DNA from: JBFMCT01 sp046565765
Lineage (GTDB): Bacteria > Actinomycetota > Acidimicrobiia > Acidimicrobiales > AC-14
NCBI GenBank assembly: GCA_046565765.1
Contig: JBKHXX010000011.1
Coordinates: forward strand, 83,958-147,957
Direction: 5' to 3'
DNA length: 64,000 nucleotides
Position numbers and translations under genes: made by a program
The notes under the pieces: generated by a model
Seen by the model: the letters and a program-made list of their open reading frames with translations, nothing else
Told to the model about the DNA's origin: nothing
The model's database searches: none
Shown here: positions 18,367 through 26,760 of the stretch, piece by piece
Layout of the letters: every line of letters starts with the position of its first letter
Numbering within the stretch: position 1 is the stretch's first letter

Positions 18367-18549
18367 CCGCCGTCCCCCGGCCGGCGGGAACCATGGGGTT
18401 CCCGGGAAGGGGGCGAAGGGGGATCTTCCGATCTACCGTCCGGGGGACGGCGCACGAGCGAGGCGCGTCGCAACAAGCGGGGACAGTCCGTCAGCGGGCG
18501 GCGAGGGGCGCCCCCCTTCGGGTCACGGCGTTCGGGCCACGCAGGCCGG

Positions 18550-18960
18550 TCACCCGGCGACCTCGCCCGACAGGGCCCGCTCGCCGGACCGCTTGCGCTG
18601 CCGCCACAGGGCCGCATCCCAGATCTCCACATGGTCGAAGGCGCCGTTCACCACCACGTCCCGCTCCAGGCGGGCGAACTCCCGCAGGTGCGGCGGCAGG
18701 GCCACCCGCCCCTGCTTGTCGGGGCTCGCCTCCTGGGCCCCGGCGAAGAAGAACCGGGCCACGTTGCGCCCCTCCTCGCCCGACCGGGCCCGCTCCTTCA
18801 TCTCCAGGGCGCGGCGCTCGAACTCGTCGGGTGGCCACAGGCCCAGGCAGCCGTCGATCTCGCTCGTCACGTAGGCCTGCTCCAGCTGGTCGCGGAACTT
18901 GGCCGGGAGGATCACCCGGCCCTTCACGTCGAGAGAGTGGTTGTGTTCCCCGAGGAACAT
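18550..18960 (-). CDS. mraZ: Transcriptional regulator MraZ
   Basis: AbrB-like swapped-hairpin DNA-binding protein that represses its own dcw operon. Two tandem domains are visible: FLGEHNHSLDVKGRVILPAKF at the start and SPDKQGRVALPPHLREFARL in the second half, each with the D-x-K/Q-GR-x-x-(I/A)LP core. Length 136 residues is typical. It is the first gene of the minus-strand dcw operon and lies 54 bases downstream of a row of MraZ boxes. Confidence 0.97.
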   Translation of the reverse strand: MFLGEHNHSLDVKGRVILPAKFRDQLEQAYVTSEIDGCLGLWPPDEFERRALEMKERARSGEEGRNVARFFFAGAQEASPDKQGRVALPPHLREFARLERDVVVNGAFDHVEIWDAALWRQRKRSGERALSGEVAG

Positions 18961-19014
18961 GCATGCGCCACCTGGGAGCGAAGTTGTCGATCATCCGTGT
19001 CCACCCGAGCCACG

Positions 19015-19054
19015 GGCCTCCCCATAGGCGCCCGTTCACTCCACTTCGCTCCAC
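19015..19054 (-). promoter_or_regulatory. MraZ operator: four 10-bp repeats
   Basis: Read on the minus strand, four direct repeats follow each other with exact 10-bp spacing: GTGGAGCGAA, GTGGAGTGAA, CGGGCGCCTA and TGGGGAGGCC. Known MraZ boxes are TGGGN-type repeats with 10-bp periodicity upstream of mraZ. The array begins at the end of the -10 box and covers the expected transcription start, which fits autorepression. Confidence 0.8.
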
Positions 19055-19081
19055 CTTACGCCCCGGTCGGGGACGGGTCAA
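19053..19081 (-). promoter_or_regulatory. mraZ (dcw operon) promoter
   Basis: Minus strand: TTGACC (19076-19081) and TAAGGT (19053-19058) separated by exactly 17 bases, a good vegetative sigma-factor promoter. The MraZ repeats overlap its downstream edge. It would drive the whole division cluster. Confidence 0.7.
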
Positions 19082-19138
19082 CACCGGGGCAGGGCGGGTG
19101 CACCACCGCCCTCTCCGTCACCGGGCAGACTGCTCACC

Positions 19139-20437
19139 GTGGAGTTGCCGCTGCGCACGCGCCTGGCCGCCCTGTCGGGTCGGTTGGTGTCGGAGCTGTC
19201 GCGGCGGGCGCACGCCGGCTCCGGCTCGAACATCGGTGGGCGGGTCACCCTCGCCCTCGACCCCCACGCCCTCGAGCTGATGGCCGCCGGCCGCGAGGTG
19301 GCCCTCGTGTCCGGCACCAACGGCAAGACCACCACCACCCGCCTGCTGGCCGCCGCCCTGGGCCGCCGGGGGTCGGTGACCACCAACTCCCAGGGCGCCA
19401 ACCTGATCTCGGGCCTGGTGGCGACCCTCGCCGGCCAGGCCGAGGCCCACTACGCCGCCCTGGAGGTGGACGAGGGCCTGCTGGCCCGGGCCACCGCCGA
19501 GATCAAGCCGTCGGCGGTGGTGCTGCTCAACCTCAGCCGGGACCAGCTCGACCGCATCGGCGAGGTGCGGCTGCACGCCGAGTCGTGGCGGCGGGCCATC
19601 GACGGGGTGCCCGGCACCCGGGTGGTGGCCAACGCCGACGACCCGCTGGTGGCGTGGGCCGCCCACGCCGGCCGCATGATCACCTGGGTGGGCACCGGCC
19701 AGCGCTGGCGGGAGGACGCCGCCACCTGCCCGGCCTGCGGCAACCGCATCCGCTGGAAGCCGCCCGGCGACCTCACCACCGCGGGCAGCCCCGAGCGGGG
19801 CGGGGCGCCGTGGGCGTGCGTGGCCTGCGGGTTCTCCCGCTGCCCGCCCGACCTGTGGCTGGAGGGAAGCGACCTGGTGACCGCCGACGGCGAGCGCCAC
19901 CCCGTCCGCCTCCGCCTGCCCGGCTGGTGCAACCGGGCCAACGCGGCGATGGCCGCGGCGGCCGCGGTGGCCCTGGGCGTCCGCCCCGGCGACGCCCTGG
20001 CCGCCATGGCCGAGGTCGGCACGGTGGCGGGCCGCTACGAGGTCATCCCGGTGGCCGGCGCCCGCGTCCGGCTGCTGCTGGCCAAGAACCCGGCCGGCTG
20101 GGCCGAGACCCTCGACCTGATCCGGCCCCCGCCCACCCCGGTCGTCGTCGGCATCAACGCCCGGGTGGCCGACGGGCGCGACCCGTCCTGGCTGTGGGAC
20201 GTCCCGTTCGAGCGCCTCCAGGGCCGCCTGGTCGTCGCCGCGGGCGACCGGGCCCACGACCTGGCCGTCCGCCTGCGCTACGCCGAGGTTGAGCACACCC
20301 TCGTGTCCGGCTACCGCGACGCCATCGCGGTGGCGGCCGCCGCGTCCAACGGCGAGGGGCTGGTGCGGGAGGTCGACCTGGCCGCCAACTACACCGCCTT
20401 CCAGGACGCCCGCACCGAGCTCCGCCGTGTCGCCTGA
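19139..20437 (+). CDS. murT: Lipid II isoglutaminyl synthase subunit MurT
   Basis: Mur-ligase-like catalytic subunit that, with GatD, amidates the alpha-carboxyl of D-Glu in lipid II to D-isoglutamine. Visible features are the ATP loop VSGTNGKTTTTR, a four-Cys zinc ribbon insert (CPACGN and CVACGF, residues ~198-240) and the C-terminal DUF1727 domain. GTG 19139 is preceded by a CAGACT hexamer (19126-19131) at leaderless distance. It is divergent from mraZ and overlaps gatD by 11 bases. Confidence 0.95.
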   Translation: MELPLRTRLAALSGRLVSELSRRAHAGSGSNIGGRVTLALDPHALELMAAGREVALVSGTNGKTTTTRLLAAALGRRGSVTTNSQGANLISGLVATLAGQAEAHYAALEVDEGLLARATAEIKPSAVVLLNLSRDQLDRIGEVRLHAESWRRAIDGVPGTRVVANADDPLVAWAAHAGRMITWVGTGQRWREDAATCPACGNRIRWKPPGDLTTAGSPERGGAPWACVACGFSRCPPDLWLEGSDLVTADGERHPVRLRLPGWCNRANAAMAAAAAVALGVRPGDALAAMAEVGTVAGRYEVIPVAGARVRLLLAKNPAGWAETLDLIRPPPTPVVVGINARVADGRDPSWLWDVPFERLQGRLVVAAGDRAHDLAVRLRYAEVEHTLVSGYRDAIAVAAAASNGEGLVREVDLAANYTAFQDARTELRRVA

Positions 20438-21182
20438 CCGCGACCCCGTCTCGATCGCACTGCTCTATCCCGAGCTGCTGGGGACCTACGGCGACGGGGG
20501 CAACGGCGTGGTGCTGGCCCAGCGGCTGCGCTGGCGCGGGATCCCGGCGGAGGTCACCGACGTCACCGCCGGCGAGTCGGTGCCCTCCTCGTGCGACATC
20601 TACCTCATGGGCGGCGGCGAAGACGGTCCCCAGGCCCTGGCCGTGCGTGAGCTACGGGCCAGCCGGGCCCTGACCACGGCGGTGGAGAACGGCGCCGCGG
20701 TGCTGGCCGTGTGCGCCGGCTTCCAGCTCCTCGGCCGGTCGTTCCGGGGGCCGGACGGGCGTCCTCACACCGGCCTGGGCCTGATCGACTGCTCCACCGA
20801 CCGGGGCCCCGGCGCCCGGCGGGTGGGCGAGCTGGTCGTCGAGCCCGCGGCCGACCTCGACCTGCCTTCCTTGACCGGCTACGAGAACCACCAGGGCGTC
20901 ACCACCCTCGGGCCGTCGGCCCGGCCCTTGGGGTCGGTCGTGGTGGGCCACGGCAACGACACCGGCGACGCCAGCGAGGGGGCCGTCTCCGGCCGGGTCA
21001 TCGGCACCTACCTCCACGGCCCCGTCCTCGCCCGCAACCCGGCCCTCGCCGACCTCATCCTGTCCTGGGTCGTCGGCCCCCTCGACCCCATCGAGGACTC
21101 GGAGGTCGACGCCCTCCGCCAGCACCGCCTGGCCGTGGCCCGCCGCGGCCACCCCCTCGCCGGCTGGCGGGTGAAGCCCTAA
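20427..21182 (+). CDS. gatD: Lipid II isoglutaminyl synthase glutaminase subunit GatD
   Basis: Class I glutamine amidotransferase (CobB/CobQ-like) that supplies ammonia to MurT. The nucleophile is in AVCAGFQLLG (C96) and the catalytic His in GTYLHGPV (H197). The protein has 251 residues from a GTG at 20427 that lies inside the murT end, implying coupled translation of the two subunits. The stop overlaps the stop of the opposing nei gene by 4 bases. Confidence 0.95.
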   Translation: MSPDRDPVSIALLYPELLGTYGDGGNGVVLAQRLRWRGIPAEVTDVTAGESVPSSCDIYLMGGGEDGPQALAVRELRASRALTTAVENGAAVLAVCAGFQLLGRSFRGPDGRPHTGLGLIDCSTDRGPGARRVGELVVEPAADLDLPSLTGYENHQGVTTLGPSARPLGSVVVGHGNDTGDASEGAVSGRVIGTYLHGPVLARNPALADLILSWVVGPLDPIEDSEVDALRQHRLAVARRGHPLAGWRVKP

Positions 21183-21979
21183 GGCTCCTCCTCGTTCCCC
21201 GGCGCGGGACGCACGTGGGAGGTGCGCTCGACGCCGGAAGACGGTTGGTCGAGGGGGCAGGCGTAGCTCGTGCGGCCGCCGATCTCCTCGACCTCGACGG
21301 GCGTGCCGCAGCGGGCGCAGCGGTCCTGCTTGTAGACGGCGCGGCCCCCGGCCTGGATGGTCCCGTCCTCCACGGCCTGGGCCATCATCGTCCGGAGGGT
21401 CGTCCACAGGCAGTCGAGCTCGGCCGGGGCCAGGCCGGCGGCGGGGCGGCGGGGGTGGACGCCGCAGGCGAACAGCACCTCGGCCCGGAAGACGTTGCCC
21501 ACGCCCGCCACCACGGCCTGGTCGAGCAGGGCGGCGCCGATGGAGCGGCCGTCGGCGCCCAGGCGGCGGCGGGCCTCGGCCCCGTCGGCGTCGGGCCGCA
21601 GCGGGTCGGGGCCGAGGCGGGCGAGCACGGCGGCCCGCCGGTCGCCGTCGACCAGCTCGCAGGTGGACGGCGCCACCAGCTCCCATGCCACGTCCTGGCG
21701 GGGCGACTCCAGCCGCACCCGGGCCTGGCGCAGCGGCGGGCGGTCGGGCCCGGCGGGGAGGAACTTGCCCTGCATGCCCAGGTGGACGTGGAGGTGGGCG
21801 CCGCCCTCGAAGGCGTGGAACAGGTGCTTGCCGGCCGCCTCCACCCCGATGAGGCGGCGGCCGTCGAGGGCGGCCGCGCCGTCGGCGAAGCGGCCCTGCG
21901 GGGAGGTGGCCCGCAGCTCCTCCCCCACCATCCCCTGCTGGTCGCGGGCCAGGCGGTGGACGGTGTGGCCCTCAGGCAC
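21179..21979 (-). CDS. Fpg/Nei family DNA glycosylase/AP lyase
   Basis: Base-excision repair glycosylase for oxidised bases. It begins PEGHT, the Nei-type N-terminus with catalytic Pro2/Glu3, and has the conserved lysine in AGKHLFH and the helix-two-turn-helix region VAGVGNVFRAEVL. Residues ~225-250 correspond to the C-terminal zinc finger, but only three cysteines are present (CARC then YACPLD); the usual fourth Cys is replaced. It overlaps the following upstream gene by 8 bases. Confidence 0.92.
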   Translation of the reverse strand: MPEGHTVHRLARDQQGMVGEELRATSPQGRFADGAAALDGRRLIGVEAAGKHLFHAFEGGAHLHVHLGMQGKFLPAGPDRPPLRQARVRLESPRQDVAWELVAPSTCELVDGDRRAAVLARLGPDPLRPDADGAEARRRLGADGRSIGAALLDQAVVAGVGNVFRAEVLFACGVHPRRPAAGLAPAELDCLWTTLRTMMAQAVEDGTIQAGGRAVYKQDRCARCGTPVEVEEIGGRTSYACPLDQPSSGVERTSHVRPAPGNEEEP

Positions 21980-22448
21980 GGCGCACGCCGGCGGCCCGGA
22001 CCGGCCAGACGTAGGGCAGGTCGTCGGGGACGCCCGGGAAGAGGGGCCCGTAGTGGACGGGGTCCTTGCGTAGCAGCGAGGACTGGTGGCTGCGGTGCAG
22101 GCCCGAGTCCCCGAGCCAGGCCGGGAGCCGCCCGGCGGCGGCCAGCTCGGCCTGCGTGCGCACCGCGGCGAGGCCGGACACGGCCCGGAAGTCCTCGACG
22201 ATGGTGGTGGCGACCGTGTCGTTGTGGCCCCGCCGCCGCCACTCGTCGCACATGGCCAGGGCGTAGGCCACCAGGGCCTCCTCGGAGCCGGCCCACATGA
22301 GCACCGCCGGGTGGTTCTTCCAGCCGTAGACGTCCCTGGTCAGGGCCCGCAGCACCTGGAGGGCCTCCACCCGCTGCTTGCCGAGCCGGCGCGTGTCGAG
22401 CAGCCGGGCCGTGGTCGCGAAGTCGGGATCGGGCAGGAACGTCTGCAT
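21972..22448 (-). CDS. Conserved actinobacterial protein resembling the MSMEG_6728 family
   Basis: A 158-residue soluble protein starting MQTFLPDPDFATTARLLD and containing RRLGKQRVEALQVLRAL, YGWKNHPAVLMW and HRSHQSSLLRKDP. These segments recall a widely distributed family often labelled MSMEG_6728; its function is not established. It is translationally coupled to nei (8-base overlap), which makes a DNA-damage role possible but unproven. ATG 22448 is chosen because similarity begins there. Confidence 0.75.
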   Translation of the reverse strand: MQTFLPDPDFATTARLLDTRRLGKQRVEALQVLRALTRDVYGWKNHPAVLMWAGSEEALVAYALAMCDEWRRRGHNDTVATTIVEDFRAVSGLAAVRTQAELAAAGRLPAWLGDSGLHRSHQSSLLRKDPVHYGPLFPGVPDDLPYVWPVRAAGVRRA

Positions 22449-22531
22449 GCTGCCTGGGATTCGTGCCCGCCGGGGCCGCCGGACGTAACACCGGGCCCCG
22501 CGGCGGGCGCTGCTCGCCCCGGACCATGTGG

Positions 22532-22537
22532 CACGAT
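22532..22537 (+). promoter_or_regulatory. Candidate -10 box, leaderless lipoprotein gene
   Basis: CACGAT lies exactly six bases before the GTG at 22544, the same geometry as the TACGAT boxes at 34587 and 51217. No Shine-Dalgarno sequence precedes the GTG. Confidence 0.4.
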
Positions 22538-22543
22538 GCCCCC

Positions 22544-23242
22544 GTGCGGGGCATGCGACTGGCGGCTGCGCTGGTGGCCACCGTCGTGCTGGCGGCGTGC
22601 GGGGGCGACGGGGAATCGGCGGCGCCGACCACCACGTCCACCACCCCGTCCCCCGTCCAGCTCGACAAGCAGCGGGCGCAGCGGGCGGTGCTGTCCCTCG
22701 CCGACCTCCCCGGCTACACCGAGGACGCACCCGACCCCGACGACGAGGACCAGGCCGTCGCCAGCGCCGACGAGTGCGTCGAGGCCAACGCCCTGCTCCT
22801 GCGGCTGGGCGAGGACGACGACCCCCGGGGCGCGGCATCGGCCGACTTCGGCCGGGAGGCCCACACCGTGTCGTCGAGCGTGACGTTCGCCGAGACCGAC
22901 GAAGAGGCCCGCCAGGCCATCGCCGTGCTCAACCGGGGGGCGACCATCACGTGCCTCAGCACCGCCCTGACCGAGGAGCTGCGGGCCACCCCCGGCTTCA
23001 CCAACGTGCGGGTGACGAGCTCCAAGCTGCCGGGGGTGACGGCCGGGGACGAGAACGTCGGCTACCGGCTCGTCACCCGGGGCACGGCCGCAGGCCAGGC
23101 GGTCACCATCAACCTGGAGTTCACCTTCGTGCGGGTGGGCCGGGGCGTCTCGGTGTTGCAGTCGGTCTCGGAGACCAGCACCTTCCCGGCCGCCGACCGC
23201 GCCCGCCTCCTCGGGCTGATCGCCGGCCGCCTGGCGGCGTAG
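22544..23242 (+). CDS. Putative secreted lipoprotein
   Basis: A short basic N-terminus and hydrophobic stretch lead to the lipobox LAAC, with the lipidated Cys at residue 19 if translation begins at GTG 22544 (ATG 22553 is the alternative). A Thr/Ser/Pro linker follows, then a ~190-residue domain with two conserved-looking cysteines (ADECVE and ITCLST) that may form a disulphide. I do not recognise the domain. It is monocistronic, between divergent and convergent neighbours. Confidence 0.75.
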   Translation: MRGMRLAAALVATVVLAACGGDGESAAPTTTSTTPSPVQLDKQRAQRAVLSLADLPGYTEDAPDPDDEDQAVASADECVEANALLLRLGEDDDPRGAASADFGREAHTVSSSVTFAETDEEARQAIAVLNRGATITCLSTALTEELRATPGFTNVRVTSSKLPGVTAGDENVGYRLVTRGTAAGQAVTINLEFTFVRVGRGVSVLQSVSETSTFPAADRARLLGLIAGRLAA

Positions 23243-23246
23243 CGCC

Positions 23247-23981
23247 CTAGACCCGGGCCAGGGCCTCGAGGAAGGACCGCTCGAGCTCGTGGCGGCCCAC
23301 CGGGAGGGGCGCCGCCGACGCCGCCAGCTCGCCCGCCGCCTCGGGCACGCCCAGGAGCGCGGCCATCCGGGCGCCGTCCCACCGCAGCAGGGCGGCGCAC
23401 TGGAAGAGGGCCACGTCCCGGCTCCGGCGCTGGCTGATGCCCACCACCTTGCGGTGGGTGAGCGTCACCTCGCCCGGGCCGAGCCCGGCGAAGCAGGCCA
23501 CGTCCGACCAGCGCGAGCGGCGGAGGGGGCCGGGGTGGGCCACCGCCTCCTCCACCCCGGCGGCGGCCAGGGCGGCGACCCAGACCTCGCCCAGCCACAG
23601 GAAGGCCCGCCCCACGTCGGCCTGCCACAGGCGGTCGCCGGCGGGGACGGCCACGTCCACCCACAGCAGCCCGCCCTCCTCGACCAGCACCGCCCCTCCC
23701 CCGCTGCGGCGGCGGGCGACCGCCACCCCGGGCGGTGCCGCGGCCAGGTCGGGCTGGGTGCTGCCCAGGACGAGGGCGGGACGGTCGACGTCGAGCACCC
23801 AGACGGCGGGCTCGGGCGGGGGCGGCCAGGGCCGGCCGTGGAGGTCGGCGGCGGCGCCCCGCAGGCGGTGCACCCGCCAGCGCCCGGTGTCCCCAGCGAC
23901 ACTGGCGCGAGCGGGTGCGCACGCGTCGTCGATCGGCGAGGACGGCCCCCCGTTGCCCTCGCCGGATCGAGCTACTGACAA
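23247..23981 (-). CDS. Lipoate--protein ligase A family protein
   Basis: A BPL/LplA/LipB-fold protein of 244 residues. The substrate-binding segment RRRSGGGAVLVEEGGLLWVDV and the catalytic-lysine region HRKVVGISQRR are visible, as is ALFQCAALLRWD. The family ligates lipoate or octanoate to carrier domains; the exact substrate cannot be told. The only reachable start is TTG 23981; the next in-frame candidate (GTG 23876) would remove the first strand. It converges with the lipoprotein gene with a 4-bp gap, and no terminator is visible. Confidence 0.85.
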   Translation of the reverse strand: MSVARSGEGNGGPSSPIDDACAPARASVAGDTGRWRVHRLRGAAADLHGRPWPPPPEPAVWVLDVDRPALVLGSTQPDLAAAPPGVAVARRRSGGGAVLVEEGGLLWVDVAVPAGDRLWQADVGRAFLWLGEVWVAALAAAGVEEAVAHPGPLRRSRWSDVACFAGLGPGEVTLTHRKVVGISQRRSRDVALFQCAALLRWDGARMAALLGVPEAAGELAASAAPLPVGRHELERSFLEALARV

Positions 23982-24021
23982 GTTCGCCGCCGGTGCCCGA
24001 TCTCCTGCTCGGCCGCCCCGC

Positions 24022-24534
24022 TCAGGCGGAAAGTGCGTCCACCGCGCCCTGGAGGTAGGGCTCCCACTGCGGGTGCACGGTGCCGACGGCCACGATGATC
24101 CACGTCAGCTCCTTGGGTGCGGTGGGACGCCGCCGCAGCACCAGCCCCACCTCGTGCAGGGCCCGGTCCTCCTTGCGGGTGTTGCAGGGCCGGCACGCGG
24201 CCACCACGTTCTCCCACACGTGCTGGCCGCCCCGGCTGCGGGGGATGACGTGGTCGATGTTCTCCGCCGCCGCGCCGCAGTACTGGCAGCGACCCCCGTC
24301 CCGGGCGAACACGGCCCGCCGGTTGAGGGCGGCCCGGGCCCGGAACGGCACCTTCACGAAGTACGTGAGCCGGATGACCGACGGTACCGGCATCGAGGTG
24401 CGCTCGGAGTGGAGCACCCGGTCGGCGGTGTGGAGCACCTCCGCCTTCTCCTTCAGGACCAGCACGACCGCTCGCCGCACCGACACCACGCACAGGGGCT
24501 CGTAGGAGGCGTTGAGAACGAGGGCCTTCGACAA
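24022..24534 (-). CDS. HNH endonuclease family protein
   Basis: A 170-residue protein with a central HNH domain: zinc pair CQYC (about residue 83), NIDHVIPRSRGG, WENVVAACRPCN. The N-terminal LVLNASYEPLCVVSVRRAV block is shared by a large family of bacterial HNH proteins found outside mobile elements, so it is not evidence of an intron or phage. Translation probably begins at TTG 24534, six bases after a TAGGGC hexamer, again suggesting a leaderless message. Confidence 0.85.
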   Translation of the reverse strand: MSKALVLNASYEPLCVVSVRRAVVLVLKEKAEVLHTADRVLHSERTSMPVPSVIRLTYFVKVPFRARAALNRRAVFARDGGRCQYCGAAAENIDHVIPRSRGGQHVWENVVAACRPCNTRKEDRALHEVGLVLRRRPTAPKELTWIIVAVGTVHPQWEPYLQGAVDALSA

Positions 24535-24569
24535 CGGTCCGCCCTAGGCGCCGGGTGCTGGTGGGACGT

Positions 24570-24839
24570 TCATCGGTGCCGAGGGTAGCTCAGGCGGTCC
24601 CAGGACCGGCACCAAGAAAGCCACGCCACGACGTCGGGCGGCGGCGGAACGTGGCGGGCGTCGCCGTAGGCCGTCTTGAGCCGGAACGCGAGCCACGCCC
24701 GGTCCGGCAGCGGCAGGAACGGCGGGCGCCGCCACCAGCCGGTGGGCGCCAGCCGGCGGGCCTGGGTGAGGGCGGTGGGCCACAGGTCGGGCCGCCGGGC
24801 CACGGCCGCCACCACCGCCAGCCACGCCGTCACCTTCAC
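24570..24839 (-). CDS. Small conserved actinobacterial protein
   Basis: An 89-residue basic, Trp-rich protein with RLAPTGWWRRPPFLPLPDRAW as its most distinctive part and no membrane segment. Similar small proteins occur in other high-GC Actinobacteria; no function is known to me. GTG 24839 overlaps the stop of the ROK kinase as GTGA, so it is translated from the same message. Confidence 0.65.
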   Translation of the reverse strand: MKVTAWLAVVAAVARRPDLWPTALTQARRLAPTGWWRRPPFLPLPDRAWLAFRLKTAYGDARHVPPPPDVVAWLSWCRSWDRLSYPRHR

Positions 24840-25696
24840 GGGAGGCGGCCCAGGCCCCGCCACCCCACCGCCCCCGCCCCCACCAGGGGGCCCTCGGGGC
24901 CGAGGCCCACGGGCACGATCCGGGCGTCGCGGGAGAAGTCGAGGCGGCACCGTTCCGACAGCTCGGCCTGGGCGGCGGCGAAGAACGGCTCTCCGAAGCC
25001 GAGCGCCACCGAGCCGCCCGCCGCGGCCAGGGGCAGGTCGAGCAGGTTGCAGACCGTCGCCACTCCCCGGCCGACGAGCCGGCCGGTGCGCTCGACCACG
25101 TCGGGCCCCGCCTCCGACGCGGGCCGGCCGGTGATGGCGGCGATGGCCGTCCCCGACGCCTCCGCCTCCAGGCAGCCCCGGGCCCCGCAGCCGCAGAGGT
25201 GCCCGTCCGGCTCCACGATCACGTGGCCGATGTGGCCGGCGTTGCCCAGCGCCCCGTCCAGCAGACGCCCGTCGAGGACGATGCCGCCCCCCACACCGGT
25301 CGACACGACCATGGCCAGGAAGTCGGCCCGCCCGGCCGCCGCCCCCCGCCACCCCTCGCCCAGGGCCAGCGCCTTGGCGTCGTTGTCCACGAAGGTGGGC
25401 AGGTCGGTGGCCTCGGCCAGCCGGGCCCGCAAGGGGAAGTCCCGCCAGGCGGGGATGTTGAGGGGCGACACCGCCTCGCCGCCCGGCGCCATGGGACCGC
25501 CGCACCCGACCCCGCACACGACCACGTCGCCGTCGCCGCCCACCGACTCCATCAGGGCGAGGAGGACGGAGAACAGCCGCTCGCCGTCGCCGCCGCCCCC
25601 CGTCGTGGGCGCCGACGCCCGGGCCACGAGGTCCCCCTCGGCGGTGACCAGCCCGGCCGCCAGCTTGGTCCCCCCGATGTCGATCGCCAGCGCCAC
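24836..25696 (-). CDS. ROK family sugar kinase
   Basis: Glucokinase-like kinase of the ROK family. ATP-binding AIDIGGTKLAAG is at the N-terminus, the catalytic Asp is in FVDNDAKALALGE, and the zinc motif CGCGARGCLE (about residues 165-174) is complete. At 286 residues it is normal in length. GTG 25696 is preceded by GAGG. The sugar specificity cannot be read; a second ROK kinase lies at 45006-45935. It is divergent from moxR. Confidence 0.88.
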   Translation of the reverse strand: MALAIDIGGTKLAAGLVTAEGDLVARASAPTTGGGGDGERLFSVLLALMESVGGDGDVVVCGVGCGGPMAPGGEAVSPLNIPAWRDFPLRARLAEATDLPTFVDNDAKALALGEGWRGAAAGRADFLAMVVSTGVGGGIVLDGRLLDGALGNAGHIGHVIVEPDGHLCGCGARGCLEAEASGTAIAAITGRPASEAGPDVVERTGRLVGRGVATVCNLLDLPLAAAGGSVALGFGEPFFAAAQAELSERCRLDFSRDARIVPVGLGPEGPLVGAGAVGWRGLGRLP

Positions 25697-25715
25697 CTCG
25701 ATGGGCGCGACGGTA

Positions 25716-26753
25716 ATGCGGCCTTGCCGGCGTTACCCTTATCCGGTCCACGACCCCCCGAGCGAGGACGCCATCACCATCTCCAGACCACGACTCGCGA
25801 CCCGTTCCGTCGAATCCTTCGCCGACGGCTTCGAAGCCGTCGCCCAGAACGTCGCCACGGTCATCCAGGGGAAGGACGAGCCCATCCGCCTGGCCCTCGT
25901 GTGCCTGCTGGCCGAGGGCCACCTCCTCATCGAGGACGTCCCCGGCGTGGGCAAGACGAGCCTGGCCAAGGCGCTGGCGGCCAGCCTGGGCTGCACGTGG
26001 GGGCGGATCCAGTTCACCCCCGACCTGCTCCCGTCGGACGTGACCGGCGTCACCGTCTACAACCGGGCCACCGGCACCTTCGAGTTCCGCCCCGGCGGGA
26101 TCTTCGCCAACCTGGTGCTGGGCGACGAGATCAACCGCGCCTCACCGAAGACCCAGTCGGCCCTCCTCGAGGCCATGGAGGAGCGCCAGGTCACCGTCGA
26201 CCGCACGACCTACCCCCTGCCCACGCCCTTCATGGTCATCGCCACCCAGAACCCGGTCGAGCACGAGGGCACCTACCCGCTGCCCGAGAGCCAGCTCGAC
26301 CGCTTCCTCATGCGGATCGAGATGGGCTACCCGGGGCGGGCGTCGGAGATCGCCATCCTCGACACCCACGCCCTCGGCCCCCAGTCGCTGCACCTCGACC
26401 CCGTCGCCTCCGAGGCCGACGTCATGGTGATGATCGAGCTGGCCCACGCCATCCACGTGGCCCAGTCGCTCAAGGGCTACATCGTGGACATCGCCGAGGC
26501 CACCCGCCGCCGCTCCGACCTGGCCCTGGGCGTGTCGCCCCGCGCCGCCCTCGGCCTGTTGCGGGCGGCCCGGGCCCGGGCCGCGGCCATGGGGCGGGAG
26601 TACGTCGTGCCCGACGACATCAAGACGCTGGCCGGGCCCGTGCTGGAGCACCGCCTGGCCCTCACGCCCGAGGCCCAGCTGCGGGGGGCCAACCGCCAGG
26701 ACGTGCTGGCCGACGTGTTGGCCTCCGTCCCCGTCCCCACCCGCTCCGCCTGA
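25716..26753 (+). CDS. MoxR family AAA+ ATPase (start uncertain)
   Basis: AAA+ ATPase with Walker A VPGVGKTSLAK, Walker B LVLGDEINRA, sensor 1 ATQNP and the MoxR block EGTYPLPESQLDRF. MoxR proteins act as chaperone-like ATPases with DUF58/VWA partners, as in this operon. The only ATG/GTG/TTG start is ATG 25716 (or 25701), which lacks a ribosome-binding site and adds an unlikely N-terminus. An ATC at 25773 stands 4 bases after AGCGAGGA and fits the family start better. The DUF58 gene begins 7 bp downstream. Confidence 0.93.
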   Translation: MRPCRRYPYPVHDPPSEDAITISRPRLATRSVESFADGFEAVAQNVATVIQGKDEPIRLALVCLLAEGHLLIEDVPGVGKTSLAKALAASLGCTWGRIQFTPDLLPSDVTGVTVYNRATGTFEFRPGGIFANLVLGDEINRASPKTQSALLEAMEERQVTVDRTTYPLPTPFMVIATQNPVEHEGTYPLPESQLDRFLMRIEMGYPGRASEIAILDTHALGPQSLHLDPVASEADVMVMIELAHAIHVAQSLKGYIVDIAEATRRRSDLALGVSPRAALGLLRAARARAAAMGREYVVPDDIKTLAGPVLEHRLALTPEAQLRGANRQDVLADVLASVPVPTRSA

Positions 26754-26760
26754 GCGACCC

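Noticed and set aside
18367..18549. A possible small gene between mraZ and rsmH
   Set aside because: Open frames there are Arg/Gly/Pro-rich with no start context or recognisable domain. The gap holds small hairpins (for example CCGTCC-CCC-GGACGG on the minus strand) and is better left as leader sequence.
24022..24534. HNH gene as a sign of a group I/II intron or phage
   Set aside because: The sequence around it shows no intron structure, reverse transcriptase, integrase or attachment site, and the protein belongs to a common chromosomal HNH family.
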